Below are positions 41,448 to 50,164 of a stretch of 64,000 nucleotides of DNA, piece by piece. The stretch comes from an archaeon. GTDB lineage: Archaea > B1Sed10-29 > JAJSAI01. Position numbers and translations under genes: made by a program. The stretch is from positions 29,346-93,345 of the forward strand of contig JAJSAI010000019.1 in assembly GCA_024274695.1 (NCBI GenBank). Reading direction: 5' to 3'. Numbering within the stretch: position 1 is the first letter of the stretch; each line of letters starts with the position of its first letter. The notes beneath the pieces are model-generated. The model had not been told where the DNA came from and did not search any database. It was given only the letters and a program-made list of their open reading frames with translations.

Positions 41448-42917
41448 TCAACTCCCCTTGTCAAAGCGGACTACTTTTATGTTCATCCTGTTCAGGTCTA
41501 TCACGGGAAGCTGGCAGGGGGTTGGCTTGTGCCCTTGTTTCTGCTGGTATGGTGTTATCTGCTGCCACGTGCCCCCGTTCACTGACACGACACCGTTCTG
41601 GTTTAGGTACGCGTTCTTGTGAATGTGCCCTGTCAGGATCATGTCCGGAAGCTCGTCTATCGTCATTGGGTCATCTTCTGTTGGTATGAGCGGCTTCCCG
41701 CCGTAGAACGGGTGCAGGTGTCTTGTCATGAGCACCTTCCTCAGGATCTTCTCAGGCTCGTTGTACGTGACAGTGTTCACGTTTGCCACGATGTCGTCAA
41801 AGCTGGTTCCGTGGTACAAGAGCGTTTTTATACCGTGGACATTCCACCAGCTCGGGCTGGTCCCGAAGTGAACGTTCCCGAGTCCCTTCAGTTCTGGCAC
41901 GAGCTCTGGAGGGATGCTGGGCTGAGGGTCAGCGGTCCTGACCCCGTCATGGTTTCCTGGTATTATTATCACGTGTACGTACTCTGGGATCTGGAGTATG
42001 TACTCCGAAAACTTCTTGTACTGTTCGAACAGGTCCTCGTACTCGAGTTCTTCCTCTTGTCCGGGGTATATCCCGATACCGTCTACAAGGTCGCCGGTTA
42101 TTATCACGTACTTTACTTTTTCCGCGATCCGCAGGTACTTTTCGTTGTCCGTGTCCCCGTTGAGCCAGGCGATCATCTTCTCAAAGTTTTTCTTCATGAA
42201 AAGCTTGCTTCCAACGTGAGGGTCGGAGATGACTGCTGCCATCACCTCTTCTCCTGCCGATGCAGGGTCCTTCTTAGGCACTCCCGGTTCTATTATTGAC
42301 TTTGCTATGAGCAGGCTCCCGTTGCCTTTACGCACGTCCACGGCGACGACCGTGTCGAGCAGAAGATCTTCTGCCAGCGCCATGAGCTGGTTATCGCTTT
42401 TCGGCACGAGCACGTTCGCCCGCCCGGTATCGTCCTCTAGGGTTATCATCAGGTGCCCGTTCTTCGTTCTCCTCTTCTCGTAGACGAGTCCTGCTATTCT
42501 GAGTTCTCTTTCTTTTCTTTTCCTCACATCGGTTATTTTCGTGATGCTCCCTCTTCTCCTGAGGATCTTGACCGTTTTCTCGTACCTGCTCCTGAAGTAC
42601 GCCACGAAGTCTTCAACATTCCCTCTGCTCAGGACTTCAGCGTCCCTTATCTTTTCCACCCTCGCCTCAACTTCTCTGGCGAGTGGCCTGAAAGAAGAAG
42701 GTCTTCTGACAACCACCTTCTTTTCTTCTTGGACGATCTTGGTCTTCTCCTTTTCCTGCAGGTCCTCGGGGGTCACGAAAAGTTTTCCGGAGCACTTCTC
42801 GGTTATCCTGTTGACGAGTTCTTCGGGGTTTTCAGATGATAGAACGAGCTTGACTGTTTCAGGAGCGAGGAGGAATCCTTTTTCTTCCAGGATCCTTATT
42901 GCCTCGCTTCCGTCCAT
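41448..42917 (-). CDS. polB: DNA polymerase D small subunit DP1
   Basis: A 489-residue DP1, the proofreading exonuclease and scaffold of polymerase D. The N-terminal helical domain is followed by an OB fold (ELRIAGLVYEKRRTKNGHLM) and an Mre11-like phosphoesterase with all metal motifs: SDPHVGSKLF, GDLVDGIG, PGNHDGVR, LYHGTSFD and LTGHIHKN. ATG 42917 is preferred, giving MDGSEAIRILEEKG; an open frame continues upstream to 43025 but would run through a GC-rich hairpin. It is immediately followed by DP2, the standard operon pair. Confidence 0.95.
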   Translation of the reverse strand: MDGSEAIRILEEKGFLLAPETVKLVLSSENPEELVNRITEKCSGKLFVTPEDLQEKEKTKIVQEEKKVVVRRPSSFRPLAREVEARVEKIRDAEVLSRGNVEDFVAYFRSRYEKTVKILRRRGSITKITDVRKRKERELRIAGLVYEKRRTKNGHLMITLEDDTGRANVLVPKSDNQLMALAEDLLLDTVVAVDVRKGNGSLLIAKSIIEPGVPKKDPASAGEEVMAAVISDPHVGSKLFMKKNFEKMIAWLNGDTDNEKYLRIAEKVKYVIITGDLVDGIGIYPGQEEELEYEDLFEQYKKFSEYILQIPEYVHVIIIPGNHDGVRTADPQPSIPPELVPELKGLGNVHFGTSPSWWNVHGIKTLLYHGTSFDDIVANVNTVTYNEPEKILRKVLMTRHLHPFYGGKPLIPTEDDPMTIDELPDMILTGHIHKNAYLNQNGVVSVNGGTWQQITPYQQKQGHKPTPCQLPVIDLNRMNIKVVRFDKGS

Positions 42918-42948
42918 ACTACACACTGTCCAATGTCTTTTTGGGATA

Positions 42949-42978
42949 GGGCCCGGGAGGAGAGGGGCTCCCAGGCCC
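42949..42978 (-). promoter_or_regulatory. GC-rich hairpin in the DP1 leader
   Basis: Arms 42949-42959 and 42968-42978 form an 11-bp stem with one C-A mismatch and an eight-base loop. The 155-base gap (42918-43072) also has a TATA-like sequence at about 43028-43036 on the minus strand, which would give DP1 a leader of about 85 bases containing this hairpin. It could instead help end the tyrS transcript, but no T-run follows it. Confidence 0.4.
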
Positions 42979-43072
42979 AAAATCAGCTGGAACTGGGTGT
43001 AACCTCTGAACAAAAAGTTTCTCACAGGTTGTATATTAACTTTTCCTCCGCGCCGGGCCTCTTGTCCTGTTT

Positions 43073-44206
43073 TTACCTGGTCGTCTTGAGCTCCATGAGC
43101 TCTTCCAGCATCTTCCTGGGTCCTGGCTTTTCAAAGTGTTTCCTGACCGGCTCGAGCATTTTTATTATCTCCCTGGCGACAGCGCTCTTCAGGTCAGCTG
43201 GGTGGAGCTCTTTCTTGGCGAACGCCTGCTCCAGCTCTTGGAACGTTTCAAAGGTAACATCCCCTCCGAACTTGGCCGGCCTCTCGACGTGCAGCGCGAA
43301 CCCTGGCCTGGAGAAGAGTATTTTTTCAGCCCAGTCCAGCACCGGGTTAAAGTCTGTTTCTCCCGGCAGGCAGAATGCCTTGTTTATCTTCCTCTCTATT
43401 TCCTCCGGAGGATCGTGCACGAACACGCACGTGTCTGGTTTGCTCTTGCTCATTTTCATGGCCGCGATCACTTCTTTGAGGTTCTCCTGGCTCACTGGCC
43501 ATACTGGTGGTTTCCCGAGCCCCAGGAGGAGGGGGTGGTGTACTGCGACAGGCTTTATCCTTTCTCCTTTAGCGTTCTTGAGCGTGCTGAACCTCAGCTT
43601 TAGCCCAACGTCCCTTGCTATCACGTGCGCTTTCCTCTGGTCAGCCCCGGAGTGTGATATGTTCACGCCCTGAACGAAAATGTCTGCCACCTGCATCGCG
43701 GGGTATATTAGTTTCGCGAAGTCAACCTCTTCCCCTTCTTTTCTCCCTAGTATCGTTATGCTCCGCCTCATTCTCCCGAGGGTGGTGTGCTTGCTCACGT
43801 CTATTACAGTCCTCCAGTACTCGTCGTTATTGTGGTACAGGTCACTTCCGAGCACGAACTTTACCTTGTCAGGGTCTCCCCCAACAGCCTTCAGGCTTGC
43901 TTTCAGGCCCTCCTTGAAGTATCCTCCGGCCACCCTCTTTATCGTCTCAAGGTCTCCTCCAAGCTTGTCGTTGATCCAGCTGTGCCAGTCCGCGAGGAAT
44001 ATTGAACAGTCCACTCCAGCCTGCTGGAAGTCCCTGACCTTGCCCATGCACATTATTCCCGTCCCGAGGTGGATCATTCCAGAAATCTCAAACCCTATGT
44101 AGTGCTTTAGAGGGGTGCCTGTTTCTATCAGGCTCATGAGGTCCTCTGGAGTGAGCACTTCTTCAGTGTTCCTGGTTATCAGTTCAAACCTCTCTTGAGC
44201 GTCCAT
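43073..44206 (-). CDS. tyrS: tyrosyl-tRNA synthetase
   Basis: A 377-residue class I aminoacyl-tRNA synthetase of the archaeal/eukaryotic TyrRS type. The HIGH-like motif is IHLGTG, the KMSKS loop is KMSKSKP, and substrate-pocket segments HYIGFEISG and QVADIFVQGVNISHSGADQR are present. The C-terminal helical domain ends ELMELKTTR. It starts directly at the base next to the AbrB-like gene stop, so the two form an operon. Confidence 0.95.
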   Translation of the reverse strand: MDAQERFELITRNTEEVLTPEDLMSLIETGTPLKHYIGFEISGMIHLGTGIMCMGKVRDFQQAGVDCSIFLADWHSWINDKLGGDLETIKRVAGGYFKEGLKASLKAVGGDPDKVKFVLGSDLYHNNDEYWRTVIDVSKHTTLGRMRRSITILGRKEGEEVDFAKLIYPAMQVADIFVQGVNISHSGADQRKAHVIARDVGLKLRFSTLKNAKGERIKPVAVHHPLLLGLGKPPVWPVSQENLKEVIAAMKMSKSKPDTCVFVHDPPEEIERKINKAFCLPGETDFNPVLDWAEKILFSRPGFALHVERPAKFGGDVTFETFQELEQAFAKKELHPADLKSAVAREIIKMLEPVRKHFEKPGPRKMLEELMELKTTR

Positions 44207-44401
44207 TCAATCATCCTCCTCAAAAACGTTCCTGGATACGGGCCGCAGGACCTTATCCTGCGCACTCTTTGTTAGCACGATATGGTTTTTATTATCTTGC
44301 ACTATCAGAAGGTCTCCGGGAGAAACGCCAACGCTTCTCCGAACCTTTTCCGGGATCACGATTCTTCCTCTTTCGTCCCTCCTGACTATAAAGACGTTCA
44401 C
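44207..44401 (-). CDS. AbrB/SpoVT-like DNA-binding protein
   Basis: A 64-residue swapped-hairpin AbrB-type transcription factor: MNVFIVRRDERGRIVIPEKV, then GVSPGDLLIVQ and a short acidic tail (NVFEEDD). Such proteins act as dimers, often as local regulators or antitoxins. The start is GTG with a purine-rich GAGAGAGGA upstream. There is no toxin gene next to it. It directly precedes tyrS, so regulation of that operon is possible. The 167-base gap upstream (44402-44568) has a TATA-like tttttatac at about 44535-44545 and nothing else visible. Confidence 0.85.
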   Translation of the reverse strand: MNVFIVRRDERGRIVIPEKVRRSVGVSPGDLLIVQDNKNHIVLTKSAQDKVLRPVSRNVFEEDD

Positions 44402-44568
44402 CCATCCTCTCTCACTCTCCTGAGTTCTGCCGGAGGCGTTCAGAGAAAAAGCTGGGGAAAACGTTTACCCTGTTTTCAGGAATAAAGGCACTCGCCCCTC
44501 ATCAAATGCACCTGGTTTTTACTAAGTCTTTTTCCCCGTATAAAAAGGTAGGGGGTTTTCACGGTTTC

Positions 44569-44850
44569 TTATTTCAGTTCTTCTTTGAGCTTTTCCAGTT
44601 CAGAGATTATGTTCCATATCTCCGTCCTTGTGTGGAAGGGCATGTTGATGTCGTTGGAGATCTCCTCGAGCGCGTATATCGCGCTCGCGATCCTCATCTC
44701 TATCTCTTCTTTCCCCTTCTCGCACGCCTTGATCAGGTTTTCTTTGTTCTCCCTGACCACGTTTTTTATGTTCCTCGGGACTTCGTTGTCCTCCAGTATT
44801 GGATCCATGATGAGTACAATTTGGTCTATTCTTCCTTTCACGTCCTCCAT
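44569..44850 (-). CDS. UPF0147 family protein
   Basis: A 93-residue all-helical protein of the archaeal UPF0147 family. The diagnostic stretch is DNEVPRNIKNVVRENKE, followed by RIASAIYALEEISNDINMP and TEIWNIISELEKL. The function of the family is unknown. ATG 44850 has GAGGTG eight bases upstream, which decides the start. A transcription unit with NOG1 upstream on the same strand is possible; the gap is 81 bases. Confidence 0.85.
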   Translation of the reverse strand: MEDVKGRIDQIVLIMDPILEDNEVPRNIKNVVRENKENLIKACEKGKEEIEMRIASAIYALEEISNDINMPFHTRTEIWNIISELEKLKEELK

Positions 44851-44931
44851 TCTCAACACCTCTTTTCTTTAGAAGAAGGTTTTTTCCTCTCTTCCTTCTG
44901 CCCGCTGGTTAAGAGAATAAGAGCAGGTCAT

Positions 44932-45849
44932 TTAAAAGTTTTGCCCAAAAAACTCTCTCACTATCTTTTCGGCGGTTTCTTTTACCTGTTTTTCGTCCCT
45001 AGCGTCTATTATTGTCATGGCATCCTCGGGCTTTTCTTTTGTGACGTCACCGTGGGTCGCCAGTATTATCATTTTACAGGGTTTCATTTCCTCTTTTATC
45101 TTCTTCGCAAGGGAGAGCTGTCTTTCAAGGCTCATGCCGCAGTATTCGCTGGGGTCTACTAGGAACAGGATGTTTTTTGACACGTGCTTCAACGCGGCGA
45201 CCGCCCTCTTTTCTATCTTGTTCCTTTTCTCAGCAGGCCTGTCAAGAAGCCCGGGAGTGTCAATCCACTGCACCGTCAGCAGGCCGTGCTTGGACGTGCC
45301 TATGAGGATGTTCTTGGTCGTGAACGGGTATGGCCTGACCTCTACCTTTCTTCCTGAAACGTTCTTCAAGAACTCTGATTTTCCCACGTTCGGCGGGCCC
45401 GCTATTATCACGGTAGGCCTTTCTTTCACCTTAGGGATCTTGGGCAGCACCGCGTGAAACTTTTCCATCTCCCTGAAGTCCAGCTTCTTCACCACGCTCT
45501 TTACCCTGCCGTAGTACTCCCTGCGGTAGTCCCCAGACTCCCTGTAGTTCCTTGAGTACTTCACCTTCAGCTTGTACTCGTCCCTCAGCCTCCTTATTAT
45601 CTTCATGGACTCTTTTGTCTGCCTCCTGTCGTTCCTCAGTTTCCTGAGGTCAACGAACGTTGACATGATCTCCTTTTCAAAGGGAGAAAGGCTTGTTCTG
45701 CTGTTCTTCAGAAGCCGGTTCAGCTTGTCGAGTATGACGTTCGTGAAGACAGTAACCCTTACCACATCTGCTTTTACCTTGTCCTTTTCTTTTCCCGCCT
45801 CTTTCCTGGCGGAGGCCATCGCCTTTTCCAGGAGCTCTTTTGGGGTCAT
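44932..45849 (-). CDS. NOG1-family GTPase (ribosome assembly)
   Basis: A 305-residue GTPase of the NOG1 branch of the Obg/HflX class, implicated in large-subunit assembly. A positively charged helical domain (about 1-155) with RSGDYRREYYGRVK-like spacing precedes the G domain. G1 is GPPNVGKSEF, G3 is DTPGLLDRP, and the G4 position reads ATHGDV, where NKxD is usual. This substitution could reduce guanine specificity or mark an archaeal variant. The ATG is about 33 bases from a TATA-like palindrome shared with the gene at 45910. Confidence 0.88.
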   Translation of the reverse strand: MTPKELLEKAMASARKEAGKEKDKVKADVVRVTVFTNVILDKLNRLLKNSRTSLSPFEKEIMSTFVDLRKLRNDRRQTKESMKIIRRLRDEYKLKVKYSRNYRESGDYRREYYGRVKSVVKKLDFREMEKFHAVLPKIPKVKERPTVIIAGPPNVGKSEFLKNVSGRKVEVRPYPFTTKNILIGTSKHGLLTVQWIDTPGLLDRPAEKRNKIEKRAVAALKHVSKNILFLVDPSEYCGMSLERQLSLAKKIKEEMKPCKMIILATHGDVTKEKPEDAMTIIDARDEKQVKETAEKIVREFFGQNF

Positions 45850-45873
45850 CCGAATCAGGTATATTGGGGCTGG

Positions 45874-45890
45874 GAAGTAATAAATACTTC
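45874..45890. promoter_or_regulatory. palindromic shared TATA box for 45849/45910
   Basis: The sequence gaagtaataaatacttc has self-complementary arms around a TATA-like centre. The centre is about 28 bases from ATG 45910 and 33 from the NOG1 ATG at 45849, in a 60-base gap. Confidence 0.45.
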
Positions 45891-45909
45891 TTCTTCCTCT
45901 CCTTCAAGC

Positions 45910-46656
45910 ATGAGAGCCTTCCTGTTGGTCCTGCTGCTGACCGTCACAGCAGGCCTTGCACAGTGCTCGGACTATTCTCAGAAGGCAGATTCTCTCGCCA
46001 GCTCGTGCGACTTTCACAGCATCCTTTCAGGACAGCCTAACGTATACCACTGTTTTGAGGCTGGAAAGAGTTACATTGACGCTGCAGAATGCGTTTCCTT
46101 GTACGGAGGAGACCCTTCACAGTACTACGAGAAAGCGTTGTACTATCTTGAAAACTCTATCCCGAAACTTTCCGAGGAAGGAGACCATCCTGCTAAAGCA
46201 AGGGCTTACGAGAACATCGCGAGAGTGTACGCGGATAAGGGAGACCTTTCCTCTGCAGAGGAGAACTACCAGCTGGCGGTCAGGGAGTACTCCCTTGCCA
46301 GAGAATACTCTGAAGCGGACAGGGTGAGGCAGCTGATAGCATCTCTTGGCCTGGAGCAGGAGAGCCCTGAAGAACAGGGGGTTGTGAACCCCGAGCTGGG
46401 CGAGAGCATGCTCTCGTACTACTTCATGATAGCGGTCAGCGCCACGGTTCTCGCACTCTTTTTCCTGATAGCGTTCAGGGTGAAGAGGAGAAGGAAGTCT
46501 CCTGAGCTAGTGGTCAGACACGCTTCCTCCGCAAGGCGGGAGGAAAAGCCCTCAGAACCGGAAAAAACGGTTGAAGAAGAGAAGGAGGCCCGGGCCAAGA
46601 GCGCGAAGGAGAGGGTGAAAGAAAAGCTCAGGAGAAAGTACGCTCCCAGAAAGTGA
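45910..46656 (+). CDS. membrane protein with extracellular TPR-like helices
   Basis: A 248-residue type I membrane protein. Residues 1-19 are a signal peptide (FLLVLLLTVTAGLAQC). The outside part has TPR-like helical pairs (ARAYENIARVYADKGDLSSA, then EENYQLAVREYSLAREYSEA) and three or four cysteines. One transmembrane helix (FMIAVSATVLALFFLIAF) is followed by a very basic, charged cytoplasmic tail (KRRRKS, KERVKEKLRRKYAPRK). No family recognised. A role in assembling envelope complexes would fit the TPR units but is unproven. Confidence 0.68.
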   Translation: MRAFLLVLLLTVTAGLAQCSDYSQKADSLASSCDFHSILSGQPNVYHCFEAGKSYIDAAECVSLYGGDPSQYYEKALYYLENSIPKLSEEGDHPAKARAYENIARVYADKGDLSSAEENYQLAVREYSLAREYSEADRVRQLIASLGLEQESPEEQGVVNPELGESMLSYYFMIAVSATVLALFFLIAFRVKRRRKSPELVVRHASSARREEKPSEPEKTVEEEKEARAKSAKERVKEKLRRKYAPRK

Positions 46657-46692
46657 TACATTTTTTTATGCTGTTTCCCTATGTATGCGGGC

Positions 46693-48396
46693 ATGTTCGA
46701 ACTGAAAGACAGGGACCTGGGAGCGAGAATCGGTGTTCTGAGCACTAGCCATGGGAAGATAACCACTCCTGCAGTGCTCCCAGTAATAAACCCCGTTTCC
46801 CAGGCTGTTCCAGCAGAAGAGCTTTCTGAGATGGGTGCCCAGGCTGTTATCACAAACGCGTACCTCATCTGGAAAAATAAAAGAGAGGAAGCGCTTTCTC
46901 AAGGGGTCCATGGCCTGATCGGATTCCACGGGCCCGTGATGACAGACTCTGGGGCGTACCAGATGATGGAGTACGGGGAAGTCTCCGTGTCAAACCAGGA
47001 CATCATAGACTTCCAGCGTGACATCGGCGTGGACATCGGAGTGATCCTGGACCACCCCACCGCGAGCAGGGACAGGAAGGATGTGGAACAAGCGGTTGAA
47101 GACACTCTCCTCGCGGCAGAAGAAGCCGTCCTTCCGGAAGGAGTGCTCTGGGCAGGGCCAGTGCAGGGGACGGGCTTCCCTGACCTGCAGCAGGAGTGCG
47201 CTAGAAGACTTTCCGAAATGCCCTTCGCAGTCCACCCCGTAGGATCCATAGTTCCCCGGATGATAGAGTACGACTTCAAGACGGTCGTGGAGGCAGTGGT
47301 CACCGTAAGGGAGAATGTTCCTGCTGACAGGCCCGTGCATGCCTTCGGAGCAGGCCATCCCATGTTTTTTGCTCTTCTCGTGGCAGCGGGAGCAGATCTT
47401 TTCGACTCCGCCGCCTACGCGCTGTACGCTAAGGACAAGAGATACCTGACGGAGCACGGCACGCTGAGAGCAGACGAGCTCTCTGAGCTACCCTGCTCCT
47501 GCCCGGTTTGCTCCTCGTTCACGCCAAAAGAAATCGCGGAGGACGAGGGACTGCTCTCCAGGCACAACCTCTACGTTACCTTTGAAGAAATGAGGAGGAT
47601 AAGGCAGGCCATCCGGGACAAGACTCTTTTCGAGCTACTTGAAGAAAGGGTAAGAGCCCATCCCAAGCTCGTGCCCGCCTTCAGGCAGCTGCTCAGGCAC
47701 AAGAAGTACCTGGAAGAACTTGACTGGTTCCCTAAAAAGAGGGTGATGGAACTAAGCGAGCTGACCAAGAGCAGGCCTGACGTGAGAAGAGCGAAGAGCA
47801 TGGTGGAAAGGACGAGGAAGCTGCTGAAGCAGAGGACAGTTGAGCTCCCGTTGTACGGGCAGGTCCCCTACCCCGTCCTGGACTGCTATCCCTTTTCTCA
47901 GACGGTGTTCCAGAAAGACCTTGAACTGTCATGCCCCGAATGGGTTGGAATGGAGGAAAAGGTGCGGGCTGCGAGCGTGTACTGGTTCGGGTTGGACATT
48001 TTCCCGCGGGACATCAGAGTAGACTATTCTCCCAAGACGAGAAGGGTGAGGGCCGTGTACCATAACCGAGAACTCCTTGCAACGTTCAGGGCAAGCGACT
48101 TTTACATAATCCTTCACGGGGGAGCGCGTTTCTTGCACGGGAAAACAAGGCCTCCTGCTTTTAGAGTGGTGGTGTCAGATCCTGAAGCGGTCAAGTACGC
48201 AAGAGAAGGGAGGACTGTCTTTGCCAAGTTCGTGGCCGACGCGGACCCCGGAATAGTACCGGGACAGCAGGTCCTGGTGACAGACCCTGAGGACAACCTT
48301 CTGGGAGCGGGAACAGCCCTGTTGAACGCGAGGGAAATGAAGGAGTTCTCAAGGGGGCCTGCTGTGATCACGCGCTGGAGCGTTTCAAGATCCTGA
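46693..48396 (+). CDS. tgtA: archaeosine tRNA-guanine transglycosylase
   Basis: A 567-residue archaeal TGT, which exchanges G15 of tRNA for preQ0 on the way to archaeosine. The catalytic TIM barrel has TDSGAYQ with the active-site aspartate and a second aspartate in ILDHPTASR. Zinc ligands are in CSCPVCSSF and the later SRHNLY. The C2/C3 domains and a C-terminal PUA domain (FVADADPGIVPGQQVLV) complete the archaeal form. MFELKDRDLGARIG is the usual N-terminus, and ATG 46693 is 27 bases from a TATA-like centre; ATG 46681 would add four residues. Confidence 0.95.
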   Translation: MFELKDRDLGARIGVLSTSHGKITTPAVLPVINPVSQAVPAEELSEMGAQAVITNAYLIWKNKREEALSQGVHGLIGFHGPVMTDSGAYQMMEYGEVSVSNQDIIDFQRDIGVDIGVILDHPTASRDRKDVEQAVEDTLLAAEEAVLPEGVLWAGPVQGTGFPDLQQECARRLSEMPFAVHPVGSIVPRMIEYDFKTVVEAVVTVRENVPADRPVHAFGAGHPMFFALLVAAGADLFDSAAYALYAKDKRYLTEHGTLRADELSELPCSCPVCSSFTPKEIAEDEGLLSRHNLYVTFEEMRRIRQAIRDKTLFELLEERVRAHPKLVPAFRQLLRHKKYLEELDWFPKKRVMELSELTKSRPDVRRAKSMVERTRKLLKQRTVELPLYGQVPYPVLDCYPFSQTVFQKDLELSCPEWVGMEEKVRAASVYWFGLDIFPRDIRVDYSPKTRRVRAVYHNRELLATFRASDFYIILHGGARFLHGKTRPPAFRVVVSDPEAVKYAREGRTVFAKFVADADPGIVPGQQVLVTDPEDNLLGAGTALLNAREMKEFSRGPAVITRWSVSRS

Positions 48397-49087
48397 AACC
48401 CTCTGCCTTTCTTCCCCACACGAAAAACCCTGGGAATCCCAGGCTCTCTGGTTCTATGCCTACTTTTTTCTTGAGCCTAAGCTTCTGGTGGTCCAGGACT
48501 ATCCCCTGAACGTTGATGAAACCTTCTTCTTCCATGATCTTGTGAACGTTCTCGTTCACCACTGGCGAAAAGTATCCGAGAAGCCCCCCGTTCTTCAAGC
48601 ACTTCTTAACATGAGGGATAACCCTTTCAGGCTCTCCGAGGTCCAGGAAGACCGCGTCGTACGCTTCTTCTTCGCTGCATTCGGTCACGTCCGTGTTCAC
48701 GAGCCTGACGCTGGTCCCGGAGAGGTTTTCTTTGGCTATCTCGTAGAACCTTTTTTCTTTCTCGTAGGAGACCACGTCAGCACCCCAGTTCCAGGCAAGG
48801 AAAGCGACTGCTCCTGACCCTGTTCCCGCGTCAAGAAGCCTTGTCCCTCTTCTGACCCCGAGCATGGCGAGCATTATCCCTGCGTCATAAGGGTAGACGG
48901 GCCTTCCTCCCATCCTGAACATTTCAACATCTTCCTGCAGGCTGGCCCTGCAGGCGAAGAACGTCTTCCCGTCACAGGTTATGATCCCTTCCCTGTCAAC
49001 TTTCACCTTGCCGAACCTTGTTTTCGCGGTCCCGTTCTTGACAGGATACTTCCTGCCCCTCTGATCGTACACTACCAGGCCCATCAT
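48368..49087 (-). CDS. trmI: tRNA (adenine-N1)-methyltransferase TrmI
   Basis: A 239-residue SAM-dependent methyltransferase of the TrmI family, making m1A at positions 57/58 of archaeal tRNA. The N-terminal beta domain (RFGKVKVDREGIITCDGKTF) precedes the Rossmann domain with LLDAGTGSGAVAFLAWN, EKEKRFYEIAKENL and DAVFLDLGEPE. GGAGGAGGT directly precedes the ATG, unlike most genes here. It overlaps the end of tgtA on the opposite strand by 29 bases, a convergent pair of tRNA modification genes. Confidence 0.93.
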   Translation of the reverse strand: MMGLVVYDQRGRKYPVKNGTAKTRFGKVKVDREGIITCDGKTFFACRASLQEDVEMFRMGGRPVYPYDAGIMLAMLGVRRGTRLLDAGTGSGAVAFLAWNWGADVVSYEKEKRFYEIAKENLSGTSVRLVNTDVTECSEEEAYDAVFLDLGEPERVIPHVKKCLKNGGLLGYFSPVVNENVHKIMEEEGFINVQGIVLDHQKLRLKKKVGIEPESLGFPGFFVWGRKAEGFRILKRSSA

Positions 49088-49108
49088 TTACCTCCTCCCA
49101 AACAAAAC

Positions 49109-49116
49109 TTATTTAA
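49109..49116. promoter_or_regulatory. shared TATA box for 49087/49136
   Basis: The element ttatttaa is centred about 25 bases from the trmI ATG and 24 bases from the secF TTG. A second TATA-like tttttata at about 49125-49131 could serve trmI on its own, so sharing is less certain here than at the other divergent pairs. Confidence 0.4.
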
Positions 49117-49135
49117 CACTACTCTTTTTATATTG

Positions 49136-50164
49136 TTGGAGCATAGTACCCAGAAGAATAGCGGGCGAGAGGCGTTTGACTTGGACCTGACGGTAATGTA
49201 TTCTGGAAACAACTACAAGAAGCTTCTTGTGATACCCCTCGTGCTTGCCGTGGTGTTCGCGTACTTCGCCATGCACGTCAAGCCGGGGATAGAGTTCGCT
49301 GGAGGCACGATGATCTCTTTTCCCACGAACTCGAGCCCTGAAGAGATTGAAAAGGGCTTGGCATCACACTTTTCTTTAGAGGAGCTTAAAGTGAGAAGAG
49401 CCTCTGGCGCCATTTCAGGAGTCATAGTAGAATTCAAGGGAGAATCTTCCCTTGAAAAAGCCCGGGAAGCCTACGCCTCAGGTGACTACGAGGAAGTGTT
49501 CAAGGCCCTCGGAGAACCTGTTCCCGCGGACGGGAACATCACAGACCAGGCGTTTAAACTGTACAATTCCAGGAAGACCGAGTTCACGTCAAAACTATCC
49601 CAGTTCATCTCTTCAGAATACGGTGTGAACCCGAAGGACATCTCAGTAAGAGAGGTGGGCCCTTCCCTGGGAACCGTTTTCCTGTCCCAGATGGAGAGCG
49701 CGCTGGCGTTCGCCTTCGTGCTCATGAGCATGCTCGTGTTCTTCTTCTTCCGGAAGGTCCTTGTCTCGCTTGCGGTCATACAAGCGGCCTTGTTTGACGT
49801 GCTCGTGGGCCTCGGATTCATAGGTTTGGCGGGAATACCCCTGAGCCTGGCGAGCGTGGCCCCCCTGCTAATGCTCATAGGGTATTCTGTGGACACTGAC
49901 ATAATGCTGAGCGATAGGGTGCTAGGAAGAAAGGAGGGCACTCCCGAACAGAGACTATTCTCTGCCATGAAGACAGGATTGACCATGACAGGAACAACCA
50001 TCGCCGCTCTCGCGGCCCTTTACGTTGTGGCTGCAATAGGAGGGGTGGAAACACTTTCCATGATAGCCCTCATCCTACTGGTGGGCTTGTTAGGAGACCT
50101 GGTCTCCACGTGGTGCACTAACGCTTCAATACTACTCTGGATAAGCAGGAGGAGTAAAAAGTGA
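49136..50164 (+). CDS. secF: protein-export membrane protein SecF
   Basis: A 342-residue SecF, an accessory subunit of the Sec translocon that drives late steps of export by the proton gradient. TM1 is followed by KPGIEFAGGTMISF, the family hallmark. The outer domain (about 55-180) precedes five helices with GPSLGTVFLSQ, GYSVDTDIMLSDR and GLLGDLVSTW. Start is uncertain: TTG 49136 fits the TATA distance; TTG 49133 is adjacent. Its end overlaps secD by four bases (GTGA). Confidence 0.93.
   Translation: MEHSTQKNSGREAFDLDLTVMYSGNNYKKLLVIPLVLAVVFAYFAMHVKPGIEFAGGTMISFPTNSSPEEIEKGLASHFSLEELKVRRASGAISGVIVEFKGESSLEKAREAYASGDYEEVFKALGEPVPADGNITDQAFKLYNSRKTEFTSKLSQFISSEYGVNPKDISVREVGPSLGTVFLSQMESALAFAFVLMSMLVFFFFRKVLVSLAVIQAALFDVLVGLGFIGLAGIPLSLASVAPLLMLIGYSVDTDIMLSDRVLGRKEGTPEQRLFSAMKTGLTMTGTTIAALAALYVVAAIGGVETLSMIALILLVGLLGDLVSTWCTNASILLWISRRSKK

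Noticed and set aside
42918-43025. N-terminal extension of DP1 through an open upstream frame
   Set aside because: The extra 36 residues are encoded by a GC-rich hairpin region and do not look like a protein domain; family members start near MDGSEAIRIL.
44207-44401. Antitoxin of a toxin-antitoxin pair (AbrB-like)
   Set aside because: No toxin-like gene is adjacent; the gene directly precedes tyrS.
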